A stretch of DNA of 37,400 bases, taken from NCBI GenBank assembly GCA_048493715.1, contig JBGDCZ010000027.1, positions 1-37,400 of the forward strand, written 5' to 3'. The DNA comes from Arsenophonus sp048493715 (lineage in GTDB: Bacteria > Pseudomonadota > Gammaproteobacteria > Enterobacterales > Enterobacteriaceae). Under the pieces are notes generated by a model. It saw only the letters and a program-made list of their open reading frames with translations. It did no database searches and was not told where the DNA came from. Positions 17,464 through 25,286 of this stretch are shown here, piece by piece. Position 1 is the first letter of the stretch; every line of letters begins with the position of its first letter. A program made the position numbers and the translations under genes.

Positions 17464-18194
17464 GATTTATCCTTACGACGTCTAAATATTAACGCTGCAG
17501 CCCCTACAATAAATACACCAGTAAAACTTAACAAAATTAACTTTTTATTCTCTACAATATAATTCTGTATATGTTGCCATTGGTCATCGGTTTTAATTAT
17601 TTGTGGTTGGTAACGGAATTCTGCTGGTTGTAAAAACAAACTAATTTTATCGTATTGCAATCCTGATATCGCATTCTTAATTAAGTTGCGAATTTGTACT
17701 TCAATCCCACTCATATTAACTTCGGGTGAATATTTAATGTAAACCGCCACTGATTTTTCTGGTGTGGTATTATTAATATTACCGTTACTATTATCCGCCT
17801 GAGCAATCGAGACTCGTGCACTAATGACGCCATCCATACTCGATAACGTACGCTCTAGCTGTTGTTCTTTGAGATAACGCATTTTGGCCTCTTCTTGCAC
17901 AGGAGAAGAAACTAATTGACCGGCTGGAAAAAGATCCTCAATACCGACATATTGGGCTTTGGGATAACCATTTTGCCGCAATATTTCCACCGAATCGATG
18001 AACTTATCTTTTTCGATTTGCAAGGTCACTTTGCCTGTTTTGCTATCGATTTCAGAATTAACATCAATATTATTTAGCATTAATAATGCAACCATCTGAT
18101 TAGCTTCATCTTGTGGCAAATTACGATATAACTCGACCTTACAACCGGTCAAGAATAACACTAATAATAAACATAAATACTTTAAGTATTTCAT
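17460..18194 (-). CDS. sctJ: T3SS inner-ring lipoprotein SctJ
   Basis: A 244-residue homologue of SsaJ/YscJ/PrgK (SsaJ is about 249). The signal peptide MKYLKYLCLLLVLFLTGCK carries lipobox LTGC with the acylated cysteine at 18. Two periplasmic ring-building domains follow (first with NLPQDEANQMVALLMLNNID, second with EQQLERTLSSMDGVISARVS), then a C-terminal membrane helix at about 219-238 (LILLSFTGVFIVGAAALIF) and an RRRKDK cytoplasmic tail. ATG overlaps the sctI stop as ATGA. It is intact and essential for the basal body. Confidence 0.96.
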   Translation of the reverse strand: MKYLKYLCLLLVLFLTGCKVELYRNLPQDEANQMVALLMLNNIDVNSEIDSKTGKVTLQIEKDKFIDSVEILRQNGYPKAQYVGIEDLFPAGQLVSSPVQEEAKMRYLKEQQLERTLSSMDGVISARVSIAQADNSNGNINNTTPEKSVAVYIKYSPEVNMSGIEVQIRNLIKNAISGLQYDKISLFLQPAEFRYQPQIIKTDDQWQHIQNYIVENKKLILLSFTGVFIVGAAALIFRRRKDKS

Positions 18195-18490
18195 TGCATT
18201 GTCACTAATTTATTAATCGATTGTGCAAGACTTCCCGCGGTTTTGGCTGCCATATCCACTTCAAGCACCGCTTTCACTACCATTGTTTGTTCTTGAACGG
18301 CTTGCGTAGGTGACAGTGCCTGAGCTGTCGCATCAACACTTGATGGCAGCACTGCCCCCAATATTTCAGTTTGTCTGTGCTCGTTTTGCATTAATTGATT
18401 GAATTTTTCCACTAACTTAGTGTCTGGATTAATCGTTTCAGCTGCTTGTGTCTTCATCAAATTGATGGGTACTACCGCTTTAATATCCAT
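18191..18490 (-). CDS. sctI: T3SS inner rod protein SctI (SsaI-like)
   Basis: The 99-residue product starts MDIKAVVPINLM at 18490, six bases after GCGGGAG; an ATG two codons earlier sits too close to that site. The C-terminal helix (VVKAVLEVDMAAKTAGSLAQ, then SINKLVTMQ) has the conserved pattern by which SctI packs as the inner rod joining export gate to needle. It is a little longer than SsaI (about 82). It lies between ssaH and sctJ as in SPI-2, with overlaps on both sides. Confidence 0.87.
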   Translation of the reverse strand: MDIKAVVPINLMKTQAAETINPDTKLVEKFNQLMQNEHRQTEILGAVLPSSVDATAQALSPTQAVQEQTMVVKAVLEVDMAAKTAGSLAQSINKLVTMQ

Positions 18491-18785
18491 TTTCATCTCC
18501 CGCTAATAAAGTACAAATTTGCGAATGATTGAGCATGTCAGCTGGCAAAGAAAATAAACAACGTAATCCTTCCGCTTGATTACTCCGCAAGCCCGTCAAT
18601 GCACGTATCGCGGAACTTTTTTCACCTAATGCAAAGTAGACCAAACTACTACATAACCCAAGTGACTCTTCATCAGCAATCAATTCAGGAAACACCGCCA
18701 AAATGGCATAAGCCTGTTTGATTAATCCATGGTTAGCAGCCGCAAGGGCAATTTCTACCAATAATTGTTTATCTTCTCTTTTCAT
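18480..18785 (-). CDS. ssaH: T3SS needle co-chaperone SsaH (YscG-like)
   Basis: A 101-residue helical protein with TPR-like repeats (QLLVEIALAAANHGLIKQAY, then SLGLCSSLVYFALGEKSSAI). In Yersinia the YscG/YscE pair keeps needle subunits unassembled in the cytoplasm; here the partner would be the ssaE product. It is longer than Salmonella SsaH. ATG overlaps the sctF stop (ATGA), so translation is coupled to the needle gene. Confidence 0.82.
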   Translation of the reverse strand: MKREDKQLLVEIALAAANHGLIKQAYAILAVFPELIADEESLGLCSSLVYFALGEKSSAIRALTGLRSNQAEGLRCLFSLPADMLNHSQICTLLAGDENGY

Positions 18786-18997
18786 ATTTTGGCAATAATT
18801 CCTTGTATCATGTCTTTAACCACTTTGATCAAAGCGCTCTCGTAACCAATAAAATTGGAATATTGCTGTACTGCAAACTGCATCTGCAACATCTGATCAG
18901 GATTATTAGGATTAGCGTTGGCGATTTTACTTTTAATATCGCCAGCAGCATTAGCAGATAGTTGTGATAATTGGTTGATGATAGCGTTGAAATCCAT
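18782..18997 (-). CDS. sctF: T3SS needle filament subunit SctF (SsaG-like)
   Basis: Exactly 71 residues, as for SsaG. The helix-turn-helix needle fold is evident: N-terminal helix, the PNNPDQMLQMQ loop (Pro-x-x-Pro turn plus following helix) and the C-terminal helix ALIKVVKDMIQGIIAKI, which lines the needle channel. First gene of operon B; its start is preceded by AGAG rather than a strong Shine-Dalgarno, which is unusual for a gene expected to be made in large amounts. Confidence 0.96.
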   Translation of the reverse strand: MDFNAIINQLSQLSANAAGDIKSKIANANPNNPDQMLQMQFAVQQYSNFIGYESALIKVVKDMIQGIIAKI

Positions 18998-19298
18998 AAT
19001 TTTACTCTAATGTCAAATTAAGCATCGTTTGCCAGACTTTATACATCTCATTTTAAAAATATTAAGCAAATAAAATGGCTTAAATAGGTATTACCAAACG
19101 ACATAAAAGATACTATTTCACTTGATCAAAACACTTAATGATGTATCCGTATGCAAATCTTTTTTAAAACTAAAAAAACCATTCAACTCTTTTCTTTATT
19201 AATATTTCTATGTTAGTGTCTTACTGTTGTTGAATGACTTATCTATGTTTTATTGCTTTACTTCTTAAACACAGTTTGGGCGTTAATATTCAATTTCT

Positions 19299-19324
19299 AT
19301 ATCCGGTATTCACCTGAAATAACA
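19299..19324 (-). promoter_or_regulatory. Palindromic operator-like box upstream of operon B
   Basis: Coding strand TTCAGGTGAATACCGGATA, core at 19305-19314, with two changes from the ssaM-box core. The flanks are identical to the ssaM copy over TATCCGGTA and CACCTGAAATAAC-like ends. It is about 310 bp before sctF, far more than in the other operons, which implies a long leader or a missing gene. Confidence 0.6.
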
Positions 19325-19529
19325 ATAAAAAATACACAATTTGTCATCAGACTTTAAACTACTATGGTAAGTACCTAATAAATAGGTAGAACTGGATGGA
19401 ATAAAACAATTAAAGACGATCTTTCTAATAAATTTTATCGTTGAATGACAAGAAATAAATTGAGGTTTAAATATTAAAAAAAATTAATATATTTATCAAA
19501 TTAAAGAATAAGTATATTTTTTTAAGAAA

Positions 19530-19566
19530 TTAACAGGCTGCAACAAATCCCGTTAATTTTTTATTT
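19530..19566 (+). terminator. Inverted repeat with T run downstream of sseF
   Basis: TTAACAGG / CCCGTTAA form an 8-bp stem with one wobble pair and an 11-nt loop, followed on the plus strand by TTTTTTATTTT. On the minus strand it is followed by TTTCTT and a run of A. It may terminate operon A read from the right, or end an unrecognised plus-strand transcript. Confidence 0.35.
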
Positions 19567-19673
19567 TCTTTAGATTATCTGCTTAATATCCAACATAAAA
19601 TCTAAATATTGCCAGATGATATTGTAACTTTTAGCCATTATTTTCCAAACAATGATAACATTTATCGCTATCT

Positions 19674-20693
19674 TTATGTCTCAGATGGTGTGCTGCTCTT
19701 CAGCCTATCAAGTTGATGCCTCAATTGCAGATTTTCTTGCTTTAAGTCGGCATTTTCCTTCAAAAGTTGCAAATCATGTTCAAAGCTAACTGAACGTTTT
19801 TTTTGCTCTAATTCTGCCTGTATCTGCAAATTGAGTTTATCTTGTTGCTCTCGTTGTTGATCAGAAAGCCCATGACGTATCTTCTCTAATTTATTTAGCA
19901 CTTGTTGTTGCTGCAATTGCTGCTCCTGAAGCAAATTTTTTTTTTCAGTTGCATTGTCCACAGCCGTAGCCGCCGTTCTTGAAGCAAACATATTGACGCT
20001 GCTACTTGCAAATTGAGTCGTTACAAAGAGACCACTACACTTGCCAAGTGTCGCTGTCGTGACTGCCCCGCTAGTACATAAGGTACCCACAGCTAAACCA
20101 GCACGTAACAAAGCAGAGGTATATTTAGCCCAATTTTCAGCGCTACTACTTGCCATGCCGACCTTATTGAAGAATAGACAAACACCGTTAGCGATGCTAT
20201 CAGCACCTAGTTTCAATCCTTCCCTCCCCTTTGCTTTACTATGCCAATCAGCATAAGCATATCCAGCATCGGCAACGGCCAGTCCAAATGTAACACTGGA
20301 AGCAATCAGTAATGGAATTGTCGTTCCGCCAGTCAACAGAGTAGCGGCAAGCGAAAGACCTAAGCCACTGCCGGCGACCCCAACATTTAATAATTCTTTA
20401 AAAAAAGAGCGTTTAGCAATTTCAATACCTTGCTGCTTAGCTTCATCATAGTATTGTTTAGACTGATTAATTCGCTGTTCAATTACTGGTCCTAGATCCA
20501 GCGGTTTGCTTACCTCGAGATCCACTTTCTTGACCTCAAGATCTAACCATTGAGTCACATTAGTGGCTGGTGCCAGTGGTATCTGGCTAGTATTGAATTG
20601 CTGTGTTGCAGTCGACGGTTTGATTTTCGATGGAGCAAGATCAAGGTAAGCTAAGGCTGATCTACGAGCATCGATAGTATTATCATATGGCAT
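19674..20693 (-). CDS. sseF: SseF-like T3SS effector with coiled-coil extension
   Basis: The ATG at 20693 follows AAGGGT at good spacing and gives 339 residues; frame starts further upstream overlap sscB without such a site. The central region matches Salmonella SseF: hydrophobic helices (LAATLLTGG, then ASSVTFGLAVADAGYAYADW) followed by LGADSIANGV and a second hydrophobic pair (LLRAGLAVGTLCTSGAV). Salmonella SseF, with SseG, tethers the vacuole to the Golgi and helps form tubules. Here a charged coiled coil of about 85 residues (EKKNLLQEQQLQQQQVLNK to QENLQLRHQLDRLK) is added at the C-terminus, making it longer than SseF (about 260). It directly follows its likely chaperone sscB. No sseG is present, so how it works alone is open. 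Confidence 0.82.
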   Translation of the reverse strand: MPYDNTIDARRSALAYLDLAPSKIKPSTATQQFNTSQIPLAPATNVTQWLDLEVKKVDLEVSKPLDLGPVIEQRINQSKQYYDEAKQQGIEIAKRSFFKELLNVGVAGSGLGLSLAATLLTGGTTIPLLIASSVTFGLAVADAGYAYADWHSKAKGREGLKLGADSIANGVCLFFNKVGMASSSAENWAKYTSALLRAGLAVGTLCTSGAVTTATLGKCSGLFVTTQFASSSVNMFASRTAATAVDNATEKKNLLQEQQLQQQQVLNKLEKIRHGLSDQQREQQDKLNLQIQAELEQKKRSVSFEHDLQLLKENADLKQENLQLRHQLDRLKSSTPSET

Positions 20694-20706
20694 AAAAATA
20701 CCCTTA

Positions 20707-21201
20707 TTAATCATGAAAGTCACGCATAACTTTATCTAATAGTGTCTGTGCAAGTCTACGTACATCAGGCTGTATCGGTGCAATAAAACTCTGCTCTATT
20801 GATGTCTGTAATGCATCAATAGCCTCACTGGTTTGCTCTATTGCTAGATAGCATTGAGCGATACGAAAAGTCACGCCCGCATCTCTAGCATCAAGTAAAT
20901 TGGCATAACCATAAAACACTAATGCATGCTGATATTGTTCAAGTGCATGTAATGTAGAAGCCAATCCGAAAAGATAGTCAAATTCGTAAGGCTGATACAT
21001 TACCAAATAAGTAAAAGCAGTTAATGCTGATGACATTTGCTGCTGTTGATAGGCATCTAGAGCTTGCTGATAAGTCGCATTTAATATCTCGGTTGAGATG
21101 TTTTGTTGTTGTGCAAGCATTTGCGGTTGTGTAAATGCCTGTTCAATGATGGCTGTTAATTGCTCTAGAGTAACTCTATTGTTGATATTTATTATTGCCA
21201 T
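20707..21201 (-). CDS. sscB: SscB-like T3SS chaperone (TPR, LcrH/SycD family)
   Basis: A 164-residue tetratricopeptide-repeat chaperone. Repeats are visible at YQQALDAYQQQQMSSALTAF, FDYLFGLASTLHALEQYQHA and FRIAQCYLAIEQTSEAIDAL. In Salmonella, SscB is the chaperone of SseF, the gene immediately downstream here (13-bp gap). It is longer than SscB (about 144) at the N-terminus. Only a weak ribosome binding site precedes the ATG, and a hairpin lies in the 99-bp gap from sseD. Confidence 0.87.
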   Translation of the reverse strand: MAIININNRVTLEQLTAIIEQAFTQPQMLAQQQNISTEILNATYQQALDAYQQQQMSSALTAFTYLVMYQPYEFDYLFGLASTLHALEQYQHALVFYGYANLLDARDAGVTFRIAQCYLAIEQTSEAIDALQTSIEQSFIAPIQPDVRRLAQTLLDKVMRDFHD

Positions 21202-21220
21202 TTTGGCTAAAACCCCACTT

Positions 21221-21254
21221 AATTAAAACCGCCCAATAGATGATTTTGAGCGGC
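21221..21254 (-). terminator. Hairpin between sseD and sscB, possible attenuator
   Basis: On the minus strand CCGCTC pairs with GGGCGG (one G-U wobble) across a 13-nt loop and is followed by TTTTAATT. Placed after the sseD stop and before sscB, it could lower expression of sscB-sseF relative to the translocators. It occupies the place of sseE in SPI-2. Confidence 0.5.
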
Positions 21255-21300
21255 TTATGTTAGCCTAACCTACTAGCTATCTTACTTCATTATCTAAAAT

Positions 21301-21894
21301 TTACTTATTGACTAACGCTGAGCTAATACGGGAGTATAAGTCAACAAAATCTTTATTGATGGATCGCATTTGTTCGGATAATTGGTAGGCTTTATCCCAT
21401 GTATCCTTAATGTTTTTTGCGTAGTTCTGAAAATTCATCGCTTGAAAATCACCTTCGACTTTGTCCAATTCTGCCGTTTTTGTCATTTCAGCAGAATTTA
21501 TTTGCCCAGTCCCTTCAAAACCTTTACTCATGGCTTGCCCCAAATGTGTGGCTATCTCACCAAATGGTTTCGACAAACCAGCACTTATCACCCCAATTGT
21601 CCCCGAAAAAATTTGAAATCCGCCTGTTAATCGAGCTGCTTTACAGGCATATTCAATACCTTCACGTTTTTTATCGAGCGATTCCACTTGTAAATTCCAG
21701 CCTAGCTGTTGTTGCTTTTGATTAAATTCCTGCAAAATATTGCGCAGTTTTTTATACATCTCAGTCAGCTTAATAAACAATTCATCGAACTGAGCGATAA
21801 CATCCATATTACCACCACAAAGCCCACTGTTATCAAAACAGTCATATTTATTTACTGAAGCTGAATTCGCTGACATTAATTGAATATCACTCAT
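21301..21894 (-). CDS. sseD: Minor hydrophobic translocator SseD (SctB)
   Basis: The 197-residue protein matches SseD/EspB (SseD is about 195). Features are an acidic N-terminus, a central hydrophobic segment (GGFQIFSGTIGVISAGLSKP, about residues 90-110) and a C-terminal amphipathic helix. Together with SseC it forms the translocon pore in the host membrane. An AGGAGG is five bases before the ATG. Unlike in SPI-2, 253 bp separate it from sseC, and that gap contains a possible promoter. Confidence 0.9.
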   Translation of the reverse strand: MSDIQLMSANSASVNKYDCFDNSGLCGGNMDVIAQFDELFIKLTEMYKKLRNILQEFNQKQQQLGWNLQVESLDKKREGIEYACKAARLTGGFQIFSGTIGVISAGLSKPFGEIATHLGQAMSKGFEGTGQINSAEMTKTAELDKVEGDFQAMNFQNYAKNIKDTWDKAYQLSEQMRSINKDFVDLYSRISSALVNK

Positions 21895-21987
21895 AACTAC
21901 CTCCTACTAAAGATCATTAATTTCCGCTATTGGTGATATTGGAGCAACACTGATTGCTATTTTATGATCAACCACCAATTAGCAGCT

Positions 21988-22016
21988 GAATGTTACTTTC
22001 TCACAATTCTTGTCAA
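21988..22016 (-). promoter_or_regulatory. Possible sigma70-type promoter for sseD
   Basis: On the minus strand a perfect TTGACA (22016-22011) is followed after 17 bases by ACATTC, or after 15 by TAACAT. It lies about 95 bp before the sseD ATG in an otherwise empty 253-bp gap between sseC and sseD. The -10 match is poor. Confidence 0.35.
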
Positions 22017-22147
22017 ACTAATCATGTTCCAATCTGAACTAGAAGTAGCATTAGCAAGCACTTACGATTATCAAAATTCAGCTATTTAATTGCCAACTTA
22101 TGAATAACAATGGCTAATTGAAACAACAATATAAAAATTTGCTGGCA

Positions 22148-23587
22148 CTAAACAGTTGAACTGGATATACGTGCTTGCAACATACCTGTTTCACTAATAG
22201 TCTTAGTTACACCCTCTAAGGTATCACTCTGCTTACTTAATAGATCTTTGATCGTCTTACTTTGCTGTTCTTTCGCTTTGTCATACCAATCAAAGCAGAA
22301 TTCCATAAAATTCTGTTCTAGAATCAATGCTTCAATCTGTTTTTGTAGCTTGGCTTTTTCTATGCTAATAATACCGCTAGTAACAGTTTTACCTGCATTT
22401 GCTGAAATATATGCCACATTTATAGAAATAAAAGTACAGGCTTTAATAGCTTGTTTAATTACTTCATTACGTATTAACTTGGTAACCTGCTTAGTGAGTT
22501 CTTCAGCTGTGATTTGCACCCCCTTTTCTACTGCCTGGGTAGCGATCCTCTCAACGGATTGAGTCACCAGAGTTTGTATTGCCTTTTGGCTGAAGGCCTC
22601 ACTTAACGCTTTGGCTATCTGTCCGCCGCGTTTAGCAACTTCTTCTAAGCCTTTTTCCACGCCACTCATTACTTGTTTACTAATTTGTTCAGCGATCTGT
22701 TCAGAGACTTGCTGACCAACTTTCTGAGCAATACTTGATATTTCTTGAGGTGAATTTTTAACCACCGCTTCAACTAATTTAGGCGCCGCTTCTTTCATGG
22801 TTTCGCCTGCTGTTTTGGCTATCGTTCTGGTCGCCGATATCGCACGTCCGGCTTGGAAAATATCTAACGTCATGCCAACAAGTTCAGCACCTAACTGAAT
22901 ATTACCAGCGATATCCGCAACTTCCTGGCATTTGTTCTTATCTGCGCCTAACAATATCGCCGTTTCAGCCGCTGCTTTTACAATTCCTGCGATGCCAGCA
23001 AACAGCCAAGATGAGCCACTTACAATATCTAATGAACCACCAACAACATCACCAACAGCAATCCGGGCAGCCCCTTCAACCAGCTTGAGCGCACCATAAA
23101 CTGCCTCTACTGCGCCTATAATCCAATCAAAAATAGCTGCGAAAATACCCCATCTTTGCGCTTTTTCCGATTGCTCAATCTGTTTAGCCAGCTGCTTTTG
23201 AAACTCTTTTACCCGTTGATAACGTAAAAACACTTGGGTATCAGTCATCAATTTGCTGGCTTTAGCTGCCGCATTAGCCGTATCCCCAAATGTCTTCAAA
23301 CTCAGATTGGCAGCCAGCAGGATCATATCGTTAATTGATGCCTTTTCTATTTGATTCAATGTGGTACCATCATCAGCTTGCAAGGCTTGCAATATTCGGG
23401 CAAAAGCCTCATTAGCTTGCTGATGACTAACGACGTCATTTTTTTCATCACGTTCCACATTCAATGAAATAGTACTTGGCTTCGACCATTCAGGTAAACT
23501 CGCTTTTTCAACAGGATAACTATCATGCACATTAGGACGTTGTATATCCGCTGAATTAATGGATGAAGAAACACTCAAATTACTCAT
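22148..23587 (-). CDS. sseC: Major hydrophobic translocator SseC (SctE)
   Basis: A 479-residue homologue of SseC/EspD/YopB (SseC is about 484). Two membrane segments lie at about 146-165 (WGIFAAIFDWIIGAVEAVYG) and 180-215 (VVGGSLDIVSGSSWLFAGIA), flanked by a coiled coil before them (QRVKEFQKQLAKQIEQSEK) and a long helical C-terminus rich in Ile/Ala/Glu. It inserts in the host vacuole membrane with SseD. The start overlaps the sscA 3' end by 8 bp, so it is coupled to its chaperone. Confidence 0.95.
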   Translation of the reverse strand: MSNLSVSSSINSADIQRPNVHDSYPVEKASLPEWSKPSTISLNVERDEKNDVVSHQQANEAFARILQALQADDGTTLNQIEKASINDMILLAANLSLKTFGDTANAAAKASKLMTDTQVFLRYQRVKEFQKQLAKQIEQSEKAQRWGIFAAIFDWIIGAVEAVYGALKLVEGAARIAVGDVVGGSLDIVSGSSWLFAGIAGIVKAAAETAILLGADKNKCQEVADIAGNIQLGAELVGMTLDIFQAGRAISATRTIAKTAGETMKEAAPKLVEAVVKNSPQEISSIAQKVGQQVSEQIAEQISKQVMSGVEKGLEEVAKRGGQIAKALSEAFSQKAIQTLVTQSVERIATQAVEKGVQITAEELTKQVTKLIRNEVIKQAIKACTFISINVAYISANAGKTVTSGIISIEKAKLQKQIEALILEQNFMEFCFDWYDKAKEQQSKTIKDLLSKQSDTLEGVTKTISETGMLQARISSSTV

Positions 23588-24053
23588 GGCACGTTTCTCC
23601 CATTAAATAAGCTAACTTTTGGTTGGCATTTTCCCTTACTTCAGGCCATTGCTCAGCCGACAAGCAGTTACATATCCGTAGTGCGGCACGAAAAGACTTT
23701 GTTGCGTATTCGCGATTGCCAACTGCCATATAACTGATGCCAGCAAAGTAAGGACCGCTAGGATCATGCAAACGATTCATTCCCGCCCGACCAAAACAAA
23801 AAATAGCCTCTTCATGTTCATTTAGTTGTTGGCAGCAGGTTCCCAAGGCATAAACATAATCAAAATTACCTTGATTCAATCGCATTAGTAAGAAAAAGAT
23901 CCGCTTGGCACCTTGATAATCGCCATAATTCATAAGTTGTATACCGTAGCGGTAAAGCAAATCAAGATCATTTTGATCAACATTTGCCAAACAACTCAAC
24001 GCCCCGCCCTGTTGTACAAAGTCAAGTAAAGTTGCAAAATCTTTATTATCCAT
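23580..24053 (-). CDS. sscA: Translocator chaperone SscA (class II, TPR)
   Basis: Exactly 157 residues, like Salmonella SscA, the class II chaperone for SseC. TPR motifs are seen in YRYGIQLMNYGDYQGAKRIF, YALGTCCQQLNEHEEAIFCF and AGISYMAVGNREYATKSFRA. AGAGGAAA precedes the ATG. The gene lies directly before sseC as in SPI-2. Confidence 0.95.
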   Translation of the reverse strand: MDNKDFATLLDFVQQGGALSCLANVDQNDLDLLYRYGIQLMNYGDYQGAKRIFFLLMRLNQGNFDYVYALGTCCQQLNEHEEAIFCFGRAGMNRLHDPSGPYFAGISYMAVGNREYATKSFRAALRICNCLSAEQWPEVRENANQKLAYLMGETCHE

Positions 24054-24062
24054 AGTTTCCTC

Positions 24063-24629
24063 TTAACGAATGTTTTGGGCAATCGATTTATTCATTTCTG
24101 CCAACATCGTCTGCATGCTATTGATTAAACTGACTGTCACATTGTAGCTTTGCATAACTTTTTGTAATTGCAGCTGAGATTGAGAAACGAAATCTGACGC
24201 GCGGTTTGATACGGTTTCTAGTGCCGCCTTAACCGCTTGTAATTTACCTTGATCAAGATCTTCACCATTTTTTTTCAAAAACTCATCAATTGTCATGCCA
24301 TCAACGGTAATACCATGATCACGCATATATTTAATAACATCTTCGGGAAGTTTGCCGGTTGCTTTATCACCTTTTTTAGAGACTTCAGCAATGATTTCGT
24401 CAACCCGATTAGCCATATTCTGGACGCTACGTGATATATCAGCTTTATGCTGCATTTGCGCATATTTTGAATTGGCAACATCAGATAACAAACTCATAAA
24501 CATATAGAGTACAGCAATACCACCGGATAATACTGAATCTCCATATATTGCAGAGGTATCGTTAACTCCATTGCCAAATTCTGAATTGACAATATGATTT
24601 CCTGATGAATTTAATATTGGATTAGTCAT
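24063..24629 (-). CDS. sseB: Translocon filament-tip protein SseB (EspA family)
   Basis: The 188-residue protein is similar to SseB (about 196) and EspA in size, position and helical layout: a Gly/Asn-rich start, a hydrophobic helix GGIAVLYMFMSLLSDVAN (about residues 36-53), a central variable part with GKLPEDVIKYMRDHGI, and a C-terminal coiled coil (LQLQKVMQSYNVTVSLINS). It forms the extracellular sheath/tip platform between needle and pore. AGAGGATT precedes the ATG. Confidence 0.93.
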   Translation of the reverse strand: MTNPILNSSGNHIVNSEFGNGVNDTSAIYGDSVLSGGIAVLYMFMSLLSDVANSKYAQMQHKADISRSVQNMANRVDEIIAEVSKKGDKATGKLPEDVIKYMRDHGITVDGMTIDEFLKKNGEDLDQGKLQAVKAALETVSNRASDFVSQSQLQLQKVMQSYNVTVSLINSMQTMLAEMNKSIAQNIR

Positions 24630-24645
24630 AATTTAATCCTCTTAA

Positions 24646-25002
24646 CTAAATATAAGATTTGAAAGTTTTCTTTTTTGTCTTTGTTTCAGCTTTTGATCCC
24701 AATAATGTATTACTTTCATCAGCGGGATCATGGCTAATTGATTTAAAAATTTTCTCTATAGCTTTAAAATTTTTTTCAAGGGAATTAATCTTAGCAAGAA
24801 TATCCTTTTGGCATTTTTCTAAACCTTCAGGAAATGCTTGTTCTAATTTCTTTAACTTATTTTGTGCAGTAACATTATGGCTAGAGTCTTCAGTCAATTG
24901 CTTAATTTCTAGTTGCAATGATTCAAACTCTTTCATTTGTTCAAATAACAATGAACGACGAGAATCTAAATCCGATATTAATGCTTGAATATCATTAAAC
25001 AT
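24646..25002 (-). CDS. sseA: SseA-like chaperone for the SseB filament protein
   Basis: A 118-residue, highly charged coiled-coil protein immediately before sseB. Its region KLEQAFPEGLEKCQKDI resembles the corresponding SseA block with a Phe-Pro-x-Gly turn. In Salmonella, SseA (about 108 residues) keeps SseB and SseD soluble. The lysine-rich C-terminus (KTKKKTFKSYI) is also like SseA, which ends in a basic tail. A purine-rich TAGGAAA precedes the ATG. Confidence 0.82.
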   Translation of the reverse strand: MFNDIQALISDLDSRRSLLFEQMKEFESLQLEIKQLTEDSSHNVTAQNKLKKLEQAFPEGLEKCQKDILAKINSLEKNFKAIEKIFKSISHDPADESNTLLGSKAETKTKKKTFKSYI

Positions 25003-25076
25003 AATTATTTCCTATGGTTAAAAACTCTGATGATAAAAATAAATTTATAAAAACTAAAAAATAGAAAAATAAACGT

Positions 25077-25277
25077 TTATTTAATTTTGCTTTTATATCG
25101 CTGCGCTAAAATATTAATAACTTGTTTTGCTGCTATTACTGCATCTAATAATACCAATGAAGATTTAGTATTATTTTGTCTTAAACTTTTTTGACAGTCA
25201 TCTAACTGCTGTAAATAAGTTGCTTGATATTCCGGTTGTTGCTTTAAATTTTCTTCCAATTTTGTAATACATGTCAT
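25077..25277 (-). CDS. ssaE: SsaE-like T3SS chaperone (YscE family)
   Basis: A 66-residue two-helix protein: first helix around LEENLKQQPEYQATYLQQL, second ending in QVINILAQRYKSKIK. YscE of Yersinia is of the same size and pairs with YscG on the needle subunit; in Salmonella, SsaE also binds SseB. An AGGGGGG lies a few bases before the ATG. It sits 9 bp after sctD, the ssaE position. Confidence 0.8.
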   Translation of the reverse strand: MTCITKLEENLKQQPEYQATYLQQLDDCQKSLRQNNTKSSLVLLDAVIAAKQVINILAQRYKSKIK

Positions 25278-25286
25278 ACGACCCCC

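Larger units (their letters stand above)
18998..19673. other. 676-bp gene-free region where sseG would be
   Basis: No gene or recognisable fragment on either strand. In SPI-2 this interval, between sseF and ssaG, contains sseG. It holds the shared box (core 19305-19314), a one-base-shorter variant GGTATTACC at 19087-19095, and an inverted repeat followed by a T run (19530-19566). It is probably the promoter and long leader region of operon B plus the end of operon A. Confidence 0.6.

Noticed and set aside
20437..20693. SseF and SseG fused into one protein
   Set aside because: The extra C-terminal part of the SseF-like protein is hydrophilic coiled coil without the SseG membrane segments, and the N-terminal part has no SseG likeness.
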